Counted from the stretch's first letter, positions 11,498-20,515 are shown. The stretch: 64,000 nucleotides of DNA from Bacteroidales bacterium (GCA_021647205.1 JAKIVD010000004.1:98316-162315), one strand, 5' to 3'. Made by a program: numbers and translations. Notes: generated from the letters alone by a model not told the origin.

Positions 11498-12436
11498 ATG
11501 AAAAAAGTAACCGTTGTCGGAGCCGGAAATGTAGGCGCAACCTGTGCCGATGTTTTGGCACAAAAAAACTTCCTTGATGAAGTGGTGTTAATCGACATTA
11601 AAGAAGGCCTGGCCGAGGGCAAAGCACTCGACATCTGGCAAAGTGCACCCATTAACTATTTTGATACGAGGGTTGTTGGCTACACCAACGATTACAGCAA
11701 AACTGAAAACTCAGATGTTGTAGTCATTACCTCGGGCATTCCGCGTAAGCCGGGCATGTCGCGCGATGATTTAATTTCTACCAATGCAAATATAGTGATG
11801 GACGTGACCAGGAAAGTCATGGCCTCTTCACCCGATGCGGTGATTATTATCGTTTCCAATCCTTTGGACGTAATGACTTATGCTTCGCACATTGCTTCGG
11901 GAAAATCAGCAAATAAGGTTTTCGGGCAGGCCGGCGTGCTCGACACGGCACGTTACCGCGCTTTTTTGGCAACTGAATTAAATGTTTCGCCCCGAGACAT
12001 TCAGGCCTTGCTTTTAGGTGGTCATGGCGATACCATGGTGCCTTTGCCACGCTACACCACTGTTTCCGGTATTCCGGTTACCGAGCTGATTGCCAAAGAC
12101 AAACTGGATGCCATTGTTGACCGTACCCGTAAAGGCGGCGGCGAAATTGTGAACCTGCTGGGTACTTCTGCCTGGTATGCCCCCGGGGCTGCCGCCGCAC
12201 AAATGGCCGAGTCGGTTATACAGGACCAAAAGCATATTTTCCCATGCTGTGTACGTCTCGACGGACAGTGGGGCGAAAAAGACATTTATCTTGGTTCACC
12301 TGTAAAACTGGGTAAAAATGGTGTTGAAGAAATCATCGAGATTGATTTGAATGAGGAAGAAATGGCCCTGCTGAAAACTTCTTCGCAGCACGTTAAGGAT
12401 GTAATGAAAGTATTGGACGATATGAAATTGTTCTAA
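11498..12436 (+). CDS. mdh: Malate dehydrogenase
   Basis: This 312-residue NAD-dependent enzyme oxidises malate to oxaloacetate in the TCA cycle. It has the Rossmann motif VVGAGNVGATCAD at the N-terminus with the acidic NAD-selecting end of strand two (VVLIDIKEG), the substrate-binding SGIPRKPGMSRDDL loop, and the catalytic His in LLGGHGDTMVPL. The length and LDH-like character match the tetrameric MDH of Bacteroidetes. With maeB and fumC in the same window, several C4-acid steps cluster loosely here, though not in one operon. Confidence 0.97.
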   Translation: MKKVTVVGAGNVGATCADVLAQKNFLDEVVLIDIKEGLAEGKALDIWQSAPINYFDTRVVGYTNDYSKTENSDVVVITSGIPRKPGMSRDDLISTNANIVMDVTRKVMASSPDAVIIIVSNPLDVMTYASHIASGKSANKVFGQAGVLDTARYRAFLATELNVSPRDIQALLLGGHGDTMVPLPRYTTVSGIPVTELIAKDKLDAIVDRTRKGGGEIVNLLGTSAWYAPGAAAAQMAESVIQDQKHIFPCCVRLDGQWGEKDIYLGSPVKLGKNGVEEIIEIDLNEEEMALLKTSSQHVKDVMKVLDDMKLF

Positions 12437-12482
12437 AAAAACAGCCTAATTCATTAATGGTTGCGATTCTTGTTTAGGCTTA

Positions 12483-12511
12483 GGCGCTCCTTCGGGGGCG
12501 TCTTTTTTTTT
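12483..12511 (+). terminator. Terminator after mdh
   Basis: An 8-bp stem (GGCGCTCC/GGGGCGTC with G-T pairs) closed by a TTCG tetraloop at 12491-12494 and followed by nine T's. It is 47 bp past the mdh stop. Confidence 0.9.
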
Positions 12512-12561
12512 GCGCCCTGTTTTTGATTATCTTTACGGCTTACTCATTAAGCTTTAAAAAG

Positions 12562-13251
12562 ATGAAACGTTTAGTAGTCCTTTCAGGCGCTGGCATGAGT
12601 GCCGAAAGCGGGGTAAGTACCTTTCGCGACAGCAACGGTTTGTGGGAAAACCACCGGATTGAAGAGGTGGCTTCACCCATTGCCTGGCAAAACAACCCGC
12701 AAATGGTACTCGAATTTTACAACCAGCGCCGCAAACAACTTTTTGAAGTCGAACCCAATGCCGGGCACAAAGCCCTGCTTAGGCTCGAAAAAAAATTCGA
12801 TGTGCAGATTATCACCCAAAATGTGGATGACCTTCACGAAAGGGCCGGGTCATCAAATGTTTTGCACCTGCACGGAGAAATGAAAAAAGTGAGAAGTACA
12901 CTTGATCCGGGTCTTGTTTACACCCTCGACCACTGGGAGTTGAAATGGGGCGACAAATGTGAAAAAGGTTCCCAACTGCGTCCCCACATCGTTTGGTTTG
13001 GCGAAGGGGTGCCCCTGATTGGAACCGCCGTTGAAATTATTTCGGAAGCAGATATTGTGTTGGTAATCGGGACTTCGATGGTAGTTTACCCCGCTGCCGG
13101 ACTTATTGGTTACGCACCCGAATCTTCCCCAAAATACTACATCGACCCCAAAGCATTTCCGGTTTCCGGAATAACAAACCTTACTATTGTAAAAGAAAAA
13201 GCCGGCAAAGGCGTGCCCCGGCTGGTGAATCAATTGCTGGAAGAGGCTTAA
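12562..13251 (+). CDS. cobB: Sirtuin-type NAD-dependent protein deacylase
   Basis: This 229-residue Sir2 protein has the NAD-binding VVLSGAGMSAESGVSTFRD, the TQNVDDLHERAG motif and the catalytic His in LHLHGEM. It removes acyl groups from lysines using NAD. The zinc ribbon is degenerate: where most sirtuins have two CxxC pairs, the first pair is replaced by KKVRSTLDP and the second region keeps a single Cys (GDKCEKGSQLRPH). I chose the start at MKRLVVLSGAG, which begins the Rossmann strand directly; an in-frame upstream ATG at 12523 overlaps the end of the terminator region. Confidence 0.9.
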   Translation: MKRLVVLSGAGMSAESGVSTFRDSNGLWENHRIEEVASPIAWQNNPQMVLEFYNQRRKQLFEVEPNAGHKALLRLEKKFDVQIITQNVDDLHERAGSSNVLHLHGEMKKVRSTLDPGLVYTLDHWELKWGDKCEKGSQLRPHIVWFGEGVPLIGTAVEIISEADIVLVIGTSMVVYPAAGLIGYAPESSPKYYIDPKAFPVSGITNLTIVKEKAGKGVPRLVNQLLEEA

Positions 13252-13275
13252 AACAACCTTCCAGAGTCTGAAAGA

Positions 13276-13344
13276 CCTGGAAGAGTTGTTGTGTATTTCC
13301 TGGAAGAGTTGTTGTGCATTTCCTGGAAGAGTTGCTGCACATTT
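13276..13344. repeat. Three tandem copies of a 23-bp unit
   Basis: Copies start at 13276, 13299 and 13322; each begins CCTGGAAGAGTTG and ends CATTT or TATTT. The third has a few changes. The array sits 24 bp past the sirtuin stop and 47 bp before the next gene's start. A 23-bp period is not a codon multiple, so it is not a coding repeat. Confidence 0.9.
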
Positions 13345-13391
13345 CTAAGAACAGTGAAAAATATTTTAGGGGATATAACAATTTAAAGACG

Positions 13392-14495
13392 ATGAAAAAA
13401 CTCGCACCAATACTGCTTTTTGTATTAGCCAATTCTTTGATTGGGCAAAATATCTGGGAACCAATTATTTTTCCAGACACACTTAAATCGAAAGCAATTA
13501 ATGCTGAAAAAGAAGGAGTATTATTTGTCGCAACAGGTGGAAATAATGAATATTATGGTCTGTTCAGAACATTAAATTATGGAAATACCTGGGAATTAAT
13601 AGAGGTCGATACGGCGAGTTCGTATGTAAGCATTTTTACAATTCGGTATAATTCAGACGATGTTCTTTTTATTGGTGCTAATTCACGAATCTACAGATCA
13701 GTCAATGATGGAGAGAGTTTTGAAAAAGTTTTAACAGGTGTCGATAACATTTTAAAAATAAATTTCTCACCAGGGAACGAAATATTTGCTGTTGGTTGGT
13801 CTTACATTTTTCGGTCAACTGATGCCGGAACTACCTGGGACACTTTATATCATACCAATTCTAATCTGTACTTTGCAGATATTGATTTTGGGCTTAATGG
13901 CGAAATTTATACTGTTGGAGGGTCGTTTGACGGGCCTGGTACGGGTAGCGGTTTTCATCGATCGCTTGATAATGGAATAAGCTGGGAGAATATTGGAATT
14001 GTTGACCTGCATTTACATTGCATCGAAGTAAATACTAATGGAGTAATTATTGTTGGCGGTGAAGGAGCGAATATGTACAGGTCAAATGATAATGGTGAAA
14101 ACTGGACTTATATTTCTGACTATAATGCCAGTGCAATTGAATCGGATTTTCAGGATAATCTGTTTGCTGGTGTACGCGGGTTTTATTACGATGGTGTCTT
14201 GCTTTCTGAAGATTGGGGTAGTACCTGGAGTGAATTAAACGATACAGTATTGAACCCCTACATCAATCAAATATCAATATCCCCGAACAATACAGTGTAT
14301 TTACAATGTGATAAGGTGGTAAGTGAACCCTATCAATTATTTAAATCAATAAATCCAATACTCGGTATAAAAAGCGAAAATTCGGCAGCTGAGATTACAC
14401 TCTTTCCAAATCCAACTGATACTAAAATATCCATCTCAAATAAAACAAACAAGAGAATCCTGAGGTGTAATATTTACAATCAAAATGGACCGTAA
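13392..14495 (+). CDS. Secreted BNR-type beta-propeller protein with truncated T9SS domain
   Basis: This 367-residue protein has a signal peptide (MKKLAPILLFVLANSLIGQ) and BNR/sortilin-like repeats of the form RSxDxGxTW (for example STDAGTTWDTL and SNDNGENWTY). Near the end EITLFPNPTDTKISIS is the opening of a type A T9SS sorting domain, but the protein stops after NIYNQNG, about 45 residues short of the usual domain end. The stop is only 12 bp from the end of the convergent DUF4136 gene, so the missing part has been replaced by other DNA. Composition is more AT-rich than the neighbours. It may be non-secreted or a decaying gene. Confidence 0.75.
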   Translation: MKKLAPILLFVLANSLIGQNIWEPIIFPDTLKSKAINAEKEGVLFVATGGNNEYYGLFRTLNYGNTWELIEVDTASSYVSIFTIRYNSDDVLFIGANSRIYRSVNDGESFEKVLTGVDNILKINFSPGNEIFAVGWSYIFRSTDAGTTWDTLYHTNSNLYFADIDFGLNGEIYTVGGSFDGPGTGSGFHRSLDNGISWENIGIVDLHLHCIEVNTNGVIIVGGEGANMYRSNDNGENWTYISDYNASAIESDFQDNLFAGVRGFYYDGVLLSEDWGSTWSELNDTVLNPYINQISISPNNTVYLQCDKVVSEPYQLFKSINPILGIKSENSAAEITLFPNPTDTKISISNKTNKRILRCNIYNQNGP

Positions 14496-14507
14496 AATTT
14501 ATCGCAC

Positions 14508-15107
14508 TCACTTTTTCACTTTGTCCACCGGCATTTTGGCGAAAAGCCGACCGATGTCTTTTTTTACACTGCTCTCTTTAGCTTCTTCATATCCGATTCG
14601 CCCTGTGGCAACCCCCTGCCACACAATTTTCTTTTTCGAATCATCCAGCAAATCAACCACTAATGTTCCCACATTATAATCGTGGGTAACAGCAGTATAA
14701 GGGTACATGCCTGGCGATCCATAACCCACAACGCCCACACCTGCGCCTCCCGAGCCCACACCCACACCAATGGCCACGGCACCATAACCATTGTATCCGG
14801 CATAGTGGTCGGAATAGGCCGAGTAACTGGTTTCTTCCTCAACAACGGCAAAAACCGACACCTGTAAATCGGCCCCTGATTTTTGGTAAACATAGCCGCG
14901 GGCTTCCAACTCAGCTTTAATTGCCATCAAAATGTATTCTTTGGTTTGGGGGCTCATTACTTTATCGTTATGCGGGTCCCAGTTTAGCAAACCGAATGTT
15001 TTGTATTTCGAAAAATCTGCTTCGTGATCGTATTCGGCAATATATTTCCACGGATTGCACGACGAAAGAAATAAGAGGATAATAAGGGGTAAGATTAATT
15101 TTTTCAT
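14508..15107 (-). CDS. DUF4136 lipoprotein
   Basis: This 199-residue protein has a lipoprotein signal peptide (MKKLILPLIILLFLSSC, cleavage before the Cys) and a DUF4136 body with KYKTFGLLNWDP near the N-terminus, a glycine-rich middle (about residues 100-135) and a C-terminal IVWQGVATGRI strand. DUF4136 proteins are envelope lipoproteins of unknown function common in Bacteroidetes. It is preceded by a paralogue on the same strand. Confidence 0.85.
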   Translation of the reverse strand: MKKLILPLIILLFLSSCNPWKYIAEYDHEADFSKYKTFGLLNWDPHNDKVMSPQTKEYILMAIKAELEARGYVYQKSGADLQVSVFAVVEEETSYSAYSDHYAGYNGYGAVAIGVGVGSGGAGVGVVGYGSPGMYPYTAVTHDYNVGTLVVDLLDDSKKKIVWQGVATGRIGYEEAKESSVKKDIGRLFAKMPVDKVKK

Positions 15108-15142
15108 ATTTCTTTTTTTTTAATCGTTGGTAAAGGGTTTGA

Positions 15143-15715
15143 TTATTTAGAACCCGGAAATCTATCCATCACCTTTGCAACCTTTTTTGGTAGATTTCGG
15201 TCGCGCTTATCAAGGTCTTGTTCAACTTCATCTGATCCAATTCCCTGCCAGATCAGCTTTTTGTCTTCAACACTGAAAACATCAATAATCAGGGTTCCTT
15301 CCCTGTAATTGCGTTGGGTAACGGTTGTGGAAGAATATCCGGGACCATAGCCGTAACCATAGCCAAAACCCGAATAACCCCAGCCCCCGCCATAGCCCGC
15401 CCAGCCACCATAGTGATTGGTATAAGCCTCGTAACTGGTTTTGCCTTCGAGTGTTACAAAAACCGACACCAGCATATCTGCCTCATCTTTTACGTATTGA
15501 TAAGCTTTGTCTTCCATTTCGGTACGAATGGCATTCATAATCGTTTGCTTGTCGTAGTCGTTTATCTGGTAACCGTTTTTGTAATCCCATGGATAAAAAC
15601 CAAAAGTCTTGAAACGGTTAAAATCAACAGACTTGTCGTAATCATAAACTACTTCCAGCGAACTGCAGGATGAAAAAAGAAGGAAAACAACCAGGAAGAG
15701 AAACAGGTTTTTCAT
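15143..15715 (-). CDS. DUF4136 lipoprotein, paralogue
   Basis: This 190-residue lipoprotein starts MKNLFLFLVVFLLFSSCSS with a lipobox Cys and has the same layout as the next gene: FKTFGFYPWD, a Gly/Tyr-rich central region, and KLIWQGIGSDEV near the C-terminus. An in-frame upstream ATG would add 17 residues before the signal peptide and is unlikely. The tandem pair probably arose by duplication. Function unknown. Confidence 0.85.
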   Translation of the reverse strand: MKNLFLFLVVFLLFSSCSSLEVVYDYDKSVDFNRFKTFGFYPWDYKNGYQINDYDKQTIMNAIRTEMEDKAYQYVKDEADMLVSVFVTLEGKTSYEAYTNHYGGWAGYGGGWGYSGFGYGYGYGPGYSSTTVTQRNYREGTLIIDVFSVEDKKLIWQGIGSDEVEQDLDKRDRNLPKKVAKVMDRFPGSK

Positions 15716-15741
15716 GCAAAATGAATTTCTAAAACAGACTG

Positions 15742-15783
15742 CAAAAATACACTTTAAATTATACACTTTTTTACGTACTTTTG
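15742..15783. promoter_or_regulatory. Divergent promoter boxes
   Basis: On the plus strand TACTTTTG (15776-15783) precedes the FKBP gene; on the minus strand the complement of 15742-15749 reads TATTTTTG ahead of the DUF4136 gene. Both match TAnnTTTG. Confidence 0.55.
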
Positions 15784-15800
15784 CCGACTGTTTTTAAATA

Positions 15801-16286
15801 ATGATCATGAATACTTCCAAAGCAAACCTGGCCGGATGGGCTCTTTTTATATTGTTGTTCGTTGTTACAACCACAATAAGTTCCTGTAAAAAAGATGAGG
15901 GCGTTGACCAGGGAGCTATTGACAGGGAATTAATTGATCAATATGTCGCCGAAAAACAACTTGATGGCCGGTTTACCGAAAGCGGTTTGTTCTATGTGGT
16001 TGTAAAAGAGGGGAATGGCGAGTACCCATCTGCAACCTCACTGGTAACCGTTTCTTACAAAGGATATTTACTGAATGGTGATGTATTTGACGAAGGGGAA
16101 TACCTGACCGCCCTGCTGACCAACCTCATTACAGGATGGCAGGAAGGCATCCAGCTTATTGATGCAGGTGGTAAAATTAAACTGGTCATACCTTCACATT
16201 TAGCATACGGCAGCCAATCTACAGAAAGTATTCCTCCAAATTCCGTTCTGGTTTTCGACATCACGCTGCACGCTTTTCAAAAGTAA
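15801..16286 (+). CDS. FKBP-type peptidyl-prolyl cis-trans isomerase lipoprotein
   Basis: This 161-residue protein has a hydrophobic signal with lipobox (VTTTISSCKK) and a C-terminal FKBP domain (about residues 70-160) with VTVSYKGYLLNGDVFDE, the GWQEGIQLI loop and the IPSHLAYG and PPNSVLVFDI motifs. It would catalyse proline isomerisation on envelope proteins. Translation could also start at the ATG at 15807. It is the usual short lipoprotein FKBP of Bacteroidetes, with a linker between the lipid anchor and the catalytic domain. Confidence 0.9.
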   Translation: MIMNTSKANLAGWALFILLFVVTTTISSCKKDEGVDQGAIDRELIDQYVAEKQLDGRFTESGLFYVVVKEGNGEYPSATSLVTVSYKGYLLNGDVFDEGEYLTALLTNLITGWQEGIQLIDAGGKIKLVIPSHLAYGSQSTESIPPNSVLVFDITLHAFQK

Positions 16287-16404
16287 AACCTGCTTGCTCT
16301 TCTCTTTGGCAGGTGAACCCCGCCCTCCCCTTCCTTCCCCTGCAAAAAAAAACACGATAGCAAATTATTTTGTATCTTGTGGCTTTCTTTAAAAGCGCAA
16401 AGCC

Positions 16405-16857
16405 ATGTCACCTGAGCAAAACCTTCTGTTGAAAAAAGCACAACATTACTGCGCATATACCGAGCGCAGTATTTTTGATGTAAAAATGAAGTTGCAGGAA
16501 TGGAAACTTTCCGAAAAGAAAATTGAAGAGTTTATCCGCCGGCTTGAGGATGAAGACTACATCAACGAAGAACGCTATGCCGTTACTTTTGCCTACGGCA
16601 AACTACGCAACAACAAATGGGGGCGGACAAAAATTTTTTACGCCCTTTCCCAAAAAAACATCCCCGAGATTTACATCCAGATGGGACTGAACGAGCTGGA
16701 TGAAGAAGAATACCTCAATACCCTGAAATCCGTCATCGCCTCAAAACAAGTCACGGGCAAGGACGAATTCACACGGCAGAACAAGCTGGTGCGTTACGCC
16801 GTGCAAAAAGGTTTCCAGCCTGAACTGGCATGGAAAGTTGTCAGGGGCGAGATTTAG
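16405..16857 (+). CDS. recX: RecX family regulatory protein
   Basis: This 150-residue protein matches RecX, which binds RecA filaments and inhibits RecA activity. Seen features are the three-helix repeats: AQHYCAYTERSIFDVKMKL, then EEFIRRLEDEDYINEERYA (the FI..L...YI.E.RFA hallmark), then KNIPEIYIQMGL. The length fits the family. recA is not adjacent here, as is common in Bacteroidetes. Confidence 0.85.
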   Translation: MSPEQNLLLKKAQHYCAYTERSIFDVKMKLQEWKLSEKKIEEFIRRLEDEDYINEERYAVTFAYGKLRNNKWGRTKIFYALSQKNIPEIYIQMGLNELDEEEYLNTLKSVIASKQVTGKDEFTRQNKLVRYAVQKGFQPELAWKVVRGEI

Positions 16858-16899
16858 TTTTTGTTGATTTGTAAATCACACCAAAATAAATTAAAGGTT

Positions 16900-18501
16900 A
16901 TGAAAAAACTGTTTCTTTTAACGATGAGTATTTTTTTGCTTAGCTGTTTAACTGCCCAGACGTGGAATCAAACGGCCAAAATCACAGCTGCCGACAGGGA
17001 TGCGGGTGATCACTTTGGCGGCTATGTTTCCGTCAGCGGGGATTACGCCATTGTCGGCGCCCCTTACGCGGACAAGGATGTAAACGGAGGGGATGAAATG
17101 GAGTCTGCCGGCGCTGCTTATTTCTTTAAAAAAGATGAAAACGGAAGCTGGGTTCAAACACAAAAAGTAACGGCTTCCGACCGAATAGGCAATGCGCTTT
17201 TCGGTTATGCCGTGAGCATTCACGGGAACCGTGCAATCGTTGGCGCTTACCAGTCTTCGCAACTGAACTCGGAAGGTGATGCCGTGTTATTTGCAGGCTC
17301 GGCTTATGTTTTCCAACGCGACGAAACAGGAGTCTGGAATCAGACGCAAAAGCTGGTAGCCTCCGATATGACGGAATCCGCTTTCTTTGGTTTTGCTGTT
17401 GCCATCGAAGGAGATGTTGCCGTTGTGGGTGCATATTACGATGGTGAAGACACTGTTAGCGGCAATGTTATGCCTCAGGCCGGTTCTGCTTACATTTTTA
17501 AAAGAACCGAAAACGGAACCTGGGCGCAAATGCAAAAAATAGTTGCTTCCGACCGGGATGCGGGAGATATGTTTGGGGTTGCCGTCGATATCAGCAACAA
17601 CGAAATTATTATCGGGGCCTGGCAGGAAAGTGATGATGTTTCAGGTGAAAATTATCTGAGCAATGCGGGTTCGGCTTACTTTTTCCGGCAGGATGACAAC
17701 GGCCTTTGGCAGCAGGCTCAGAAAATGACGGCTTCCGACAGGGCAAAAAACGACGTCTTCGGCGCTGACGTTGCTATTGATGACGGTTTTGCCATAGTGG
17801 GTGCTTTTCGAGAGGGAAACGATTCCGTTGAATATGCAGGTGCCGCTTATTTATTTGAAAAAAGCGGAAATGACAGCTGGAACGAGCTGCAAAAAATCAC
17901 AGCACCGGCCCGGGCAGAATGGGATGAATTTGGCCTTGCCGTTTCCATTAGCGGGAATCATGCCCTGGTGGGTGCGCGGGGTACAAACCGGGTATCGGAC
18001 ACCGACACCCTGTTCAATGCCGGTGCCGCTTATTTGTTTAAAAGAGACGGGTCTGGCCATTGGAATCTTAGCCAGGAAATCCTGGCTTCCGATAAGGAGG
18101 AATATGACGAATTCGGCGTATCGGTGTCCATTGACGCCAATCATGCCATTGTAAGCGCAATGAAGGAAGATGATGATGCGGACGGGGGAAACAAGCTGGA
18201 AAATGCGGGTTCGGCCTATATTTTTCAGGACGGCATTACCGGCATTGACGAAAATGGTTCCGGGCTTGCGTTGGTGTTTTATCCCAACCCCACAAACGGG
18301 GAAGTAAATATTGACCTGGGGCAAAGCCGGCCGGATATTGAAGTGCGGGTCCGGGATATTTCCGGGAAAACAGTGCTGCGCAAAAGCATCGGGACAAGCC
18401 GCTTTGCCGGTATTGAAATCAAGGGTGCAAACGGGCTTTATTTCATTGAAATCCGTTCGGCCAACGGAAAATCTGCTGTGCTAAAAGTGATTAAGCAGTA
18501 A
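16900..18501 (+). CDS. Secreted FG-GAP repeat protein with T9SS sorting domain
   Basis: This protein of about 533 residues starts with a signal peptide (MKKLFLLTMSIFLLSC) and has seven repeats of about 60 residues built on the pattern D.FG..V.I.G..A.VGA....AG.AY.F...G.W, an integrin-alpha-like propeller. The C-terminus is a complete type A T9SS sorting domain (FYPNPTNGEVNIDLGQ to SAVLKVIKQ). I chose the ATG at 16900 because the signal peptide starts there. It is probably a cell-surface or released protein; the ligand is unknown. It begins 42 bp after recX but is unlikely to be functionally linked. Confidence 0.85.
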   Translation: MKKLFLLTMSIFLLSCLTAQTWNQTAKITAADRDAGDHFGGYVSVSGDYAIVGAPYADKDVNGGDEMESAGAAYFFKKDENGSWVQTQKVTASDRIGNALFGYAVSIHGNRAIVGAYQSSQLNSEGDAVLFAGSAYVFQRDETGVWNQTQKLVASDMTESAFFGFAVAIEGDVAVVGAYYDGEDTVSGNVMPQAGSAYIFKRTENGTWAQMQKIVASDRDAGDMFGVAVDISNNEIIIGAWQESDDVSGENYLSNAGSAYFFRQDDNGLWQQAQKMTASDRAKNDVFGADVAIDDGFAIVGAFREGNDSVEYAGAAYLFEKSGNDSWNELQKITAPARAEWDEFGLAVSISGNHALVGARGTNRVSDTDTLFNAGAAYLFKRDGSGHWNLSQEILASDKEEYDEFGVSVSIDANHAIVSAMKEDDDADGGNKLENAGSAYIFQDGITGIDENGSGLALVFYPNPTNGEVNIDLGQSRPDIEVRVRDISGKTVLRKSIGTSRFAGIEIKGANGLYFIEIRSANGKSAVLKVIKQ

Positions 18502-18623
18502 TTTTTTCATCCGCACGAGCTTGCAACACCTGGTGCTTTTCGCAAAGCACCGCCTCCGGTCATGCTTTTTTTTCAGCTCGCCTCTCAGTCCGGAACGTAC
18601 ATTTTCAATGAAATATTTTAATG

Positions 18624-18631
18624 TACATTTG
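18624..18631 (+). promoter_or_regulatory. -7 box of prfB promoter
   Basis: TACATTTG matches TAnnTTTG, 25 bp before the prfB ATG. Confidence 0.5.
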
Positions 18632-18656
18632 CCCCTCGAAATAACAAAAAACAACC

Positions 18657-19746
18657 ATGTTCACCACCGAAGAACTTAAAGATTTGTCTAAGAGGCTTGC
18701 AGCCTTGAGGGGGTACCTTTGACATCGACCGCAAACAAATGGAAATCGAAGAACTGGAAGAAAAATCCCATGACCCCGATTTCTGGAACGATCCCAAAAA
18801 AGCCGAAGCGCTGCTGAAACAAATCCAGGAACTCAAACGCTGGACCCACGACTTTGCCAATGCCGAAGAAGCTTTCAACGACCTGGAGGTACTTCAGGAA
18901 TTTATGGAATTGGGCGAAGCGGACGAAGATGAGCTGAACAAACAATTCGGGCTGGCCAAAAAACGCATCGAAGACCTGGAGTTCTTGCAAATGCTTTCCA
19001 GTCCCCAGGACAAACTCAACGCCATTTTAAAAATAGCACCCGGTGCCGGGGGTACCGAAAGCCAGGATTGGGCGGAGATGTTGATGCGCATGTACATCCG
19101 TTACGGCGAAAAAAACAACTTCAAAGTCAGGACACTGGAATTGCAGGAAGCCGAGCCAGCCGGCATCAAATCGGCCTCGCTGGAATTCGACGGCGACTTT
19201 GCCTTCGGCTACCTCAAAGGCGAAAACGGCGTCCACCGACTGGTACGGCTGTCGCCTTTCGACTCGGCCAACCGCCGCCACACTTCCTTTGCTTCCGTTT
19301 ACGTTTATCCCGTAGTGGACGATTCCATTGAAATTACCATCAATCCGGCCGATATCAGTTGGGACACCTTCCGCTCCAGCGGGCCCGGGGGGCAGAACGT
19401 CAACAAGGTGGAAACGGCCGTGCGCCTGCGCCACGAGCCTTCGGGACTGGTCATCGAATGCCAGGAAACCCGCTCGCAGGGACAAAACCGCGAGAAAGCC
19501 CTGCAAATGCTCAAATCGCAGTTGTACGAAATCGAACTGCGCAAACAGCAGGAAGCCCAGGATAAAATTGAGGGAAGCAAAAAGAAAATCGAGTGGGGCT
19601 CTCAAATCCGTTCCTACGTGATGCACCCCTATAAAATGGTAAAAGACAACCGTACCAATTACGAAACCTCCGACGTGCAGGGTGTAATGGATGGAAACAT
19701 TGATGGTTTTATCAAGGCTTTTTTAATGGAGTTTGGGGGAGGATGA
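18657..19746 (+). CDS. prfB: Peptide chain release factor 2 with programmed +1 frameshift
   Basis: The gene starts at ATG 18657 and reads 21 codons to an in-frame TGA at 18720-18722. The site AGG GGG TAC CTT TGA C is the classic RF2 autoregulatory frameshift: an SD-like AGGGGG, the slippery CTT and a poor TGA context. Skipping the T at 18720 continues the frame as Asp-Ile-Asp to 19746, giving 362 residues. The body has the RF2 GGQ loop ([13 protein letters not shown]), which releases peptides at UGA and UAA stops. Gene callers that ignore the shift would start at ATG 18739 and lose the N-terminus. Confidence 0.97.
18708..18723 (+). promoter_or_regulatory. RF2 programmed frameshift site
   Basis: AGGGGGTACCTTTGAC contains the SD-like element, spacer, CUU slippery codon and UGA stop with the canonical spacing. 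Low RF2 favours the +1 shift, giving negative feedback on RF2 level (established for this site in other bacteria). Confidence 0.95.
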
Positions 19747-19983
19747 TACCTGAAAGCTTAGCTCCTTACCTTAGAAACAACCGCACATCAAAAGAAAATG
19801 CTTCTGTCCGGAGTACTTTAACTTTGGAAAAACCGGGGTGTGCGGGATTGAGCAAATAGTTGAAATCACCCTGAACCACCGCTGAAGGCACCTTGATGAC
19901 TGTGTACTTAATTTCCAGGAGTAATTTGCCTTTTTTTTAAAAATATTTTCTTTGGATAAAGATTTGTTTCTGTAAAGAATCCC
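19747..19983. other. Intergenic region without a recognised gene
   Basis: A gap of about 240 bp between prfB and the ArsC-like gene. I see no coding signal, RNA or repeat. Confidence 0.4.
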
Positions 19984-19991
19984 TACATTTG
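19984..19991 (+). promoter_or_regulatory. -7 box ahead of ArsC-like gene
   Basis: TACATTTG, with TTTG at 19963-19966 as a possible -33 element (17-nt spacing, slightly short). Confidence 0.5.
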
Positions 19992-20014
19992 ACAGCTTAA
20001 AAAAACTATAGAAA

Positions 20015-20356
20015 ATGTTAAAAGTTTACCACAACCCACGCTGCAAAAAATCACGGGCAGGCCTGCAATTTGTTAAAAACAAAACCAGTGAATTTGAGGT
20101 GGTTGAGTATTTAAAAAACCCAATTACTGAAAGTGAAATGAAAGCCTTGTTGATGAAACTCAACAAAAAACCGCTGGAGATGATTCGCACACAGGAAGCC
20201 ATCTACAAATCCGACTTCAAAGGAAAGAATTTCACCGACGATGAGTGGGTAAAAATCATGCTTGAAAACCCCAGGCTCATCAAACGTCCCATCGTGGTGA
20301 AAGGCAACAAAGCCATTTGGGGTGACCCGGCGGAGGAGCTGGCGGTGCTGTTTTAG
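20015..20356 (+). CDS. ArsC/Spx-family reductase
   Basis: This 113-residue thioredoxin-fold protein matches the arsenate reductase (ArsC, glutaredoxin-dependent)/YffB/Spx family. The catalytic Cys is Cys10 in VYHNPRCKKSRAGL, and RPIVVKGNKAIWGDP near the C-terminus is the cis-Pro/substrate region. There is no ars operon nearby, so a role in arsenate resistance is unproven; a general thiol reductase role like YffB is equally possible. Confidence 0.8.
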   Translation: MLKVYHNPRCKKSRAGLQFVKNKTSEFEVVEYLKNPITESEMKALLMKLNKKPLEMIRTQEAIYKSDFKGKNFTDDEWVKIMLENPRLIKRPIVVKGNKAIWGDPAEELAVLF

Positions 20357-20515
20357 ATGCCGGGATCCGGAAGACGGAAGCCACACCTATGCTCACTCAG
20401 CTGCCTTTTCAACCTTTCAGGTACTGCCTGCGCACATTTCCCCGTTTTCGACCTGAAAGGTTAAACAGTACATCAAACTTGAACAGTAAATATCGAATTT
20501 CAAACACAAAAAGCC

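Noticed and set aside
13276..13344. Possible CRISPR or riboswitch at the 23-bp repeats
   Set aside because: No spacers between units and no conserved aptamer structure; simply a tandem repeat.
18739..19746. prfB as a shorter protein starting at ATG 18739
   Set aside because: The upstream ATG and canonical frameshift site restore the known RF2 N-terminus.
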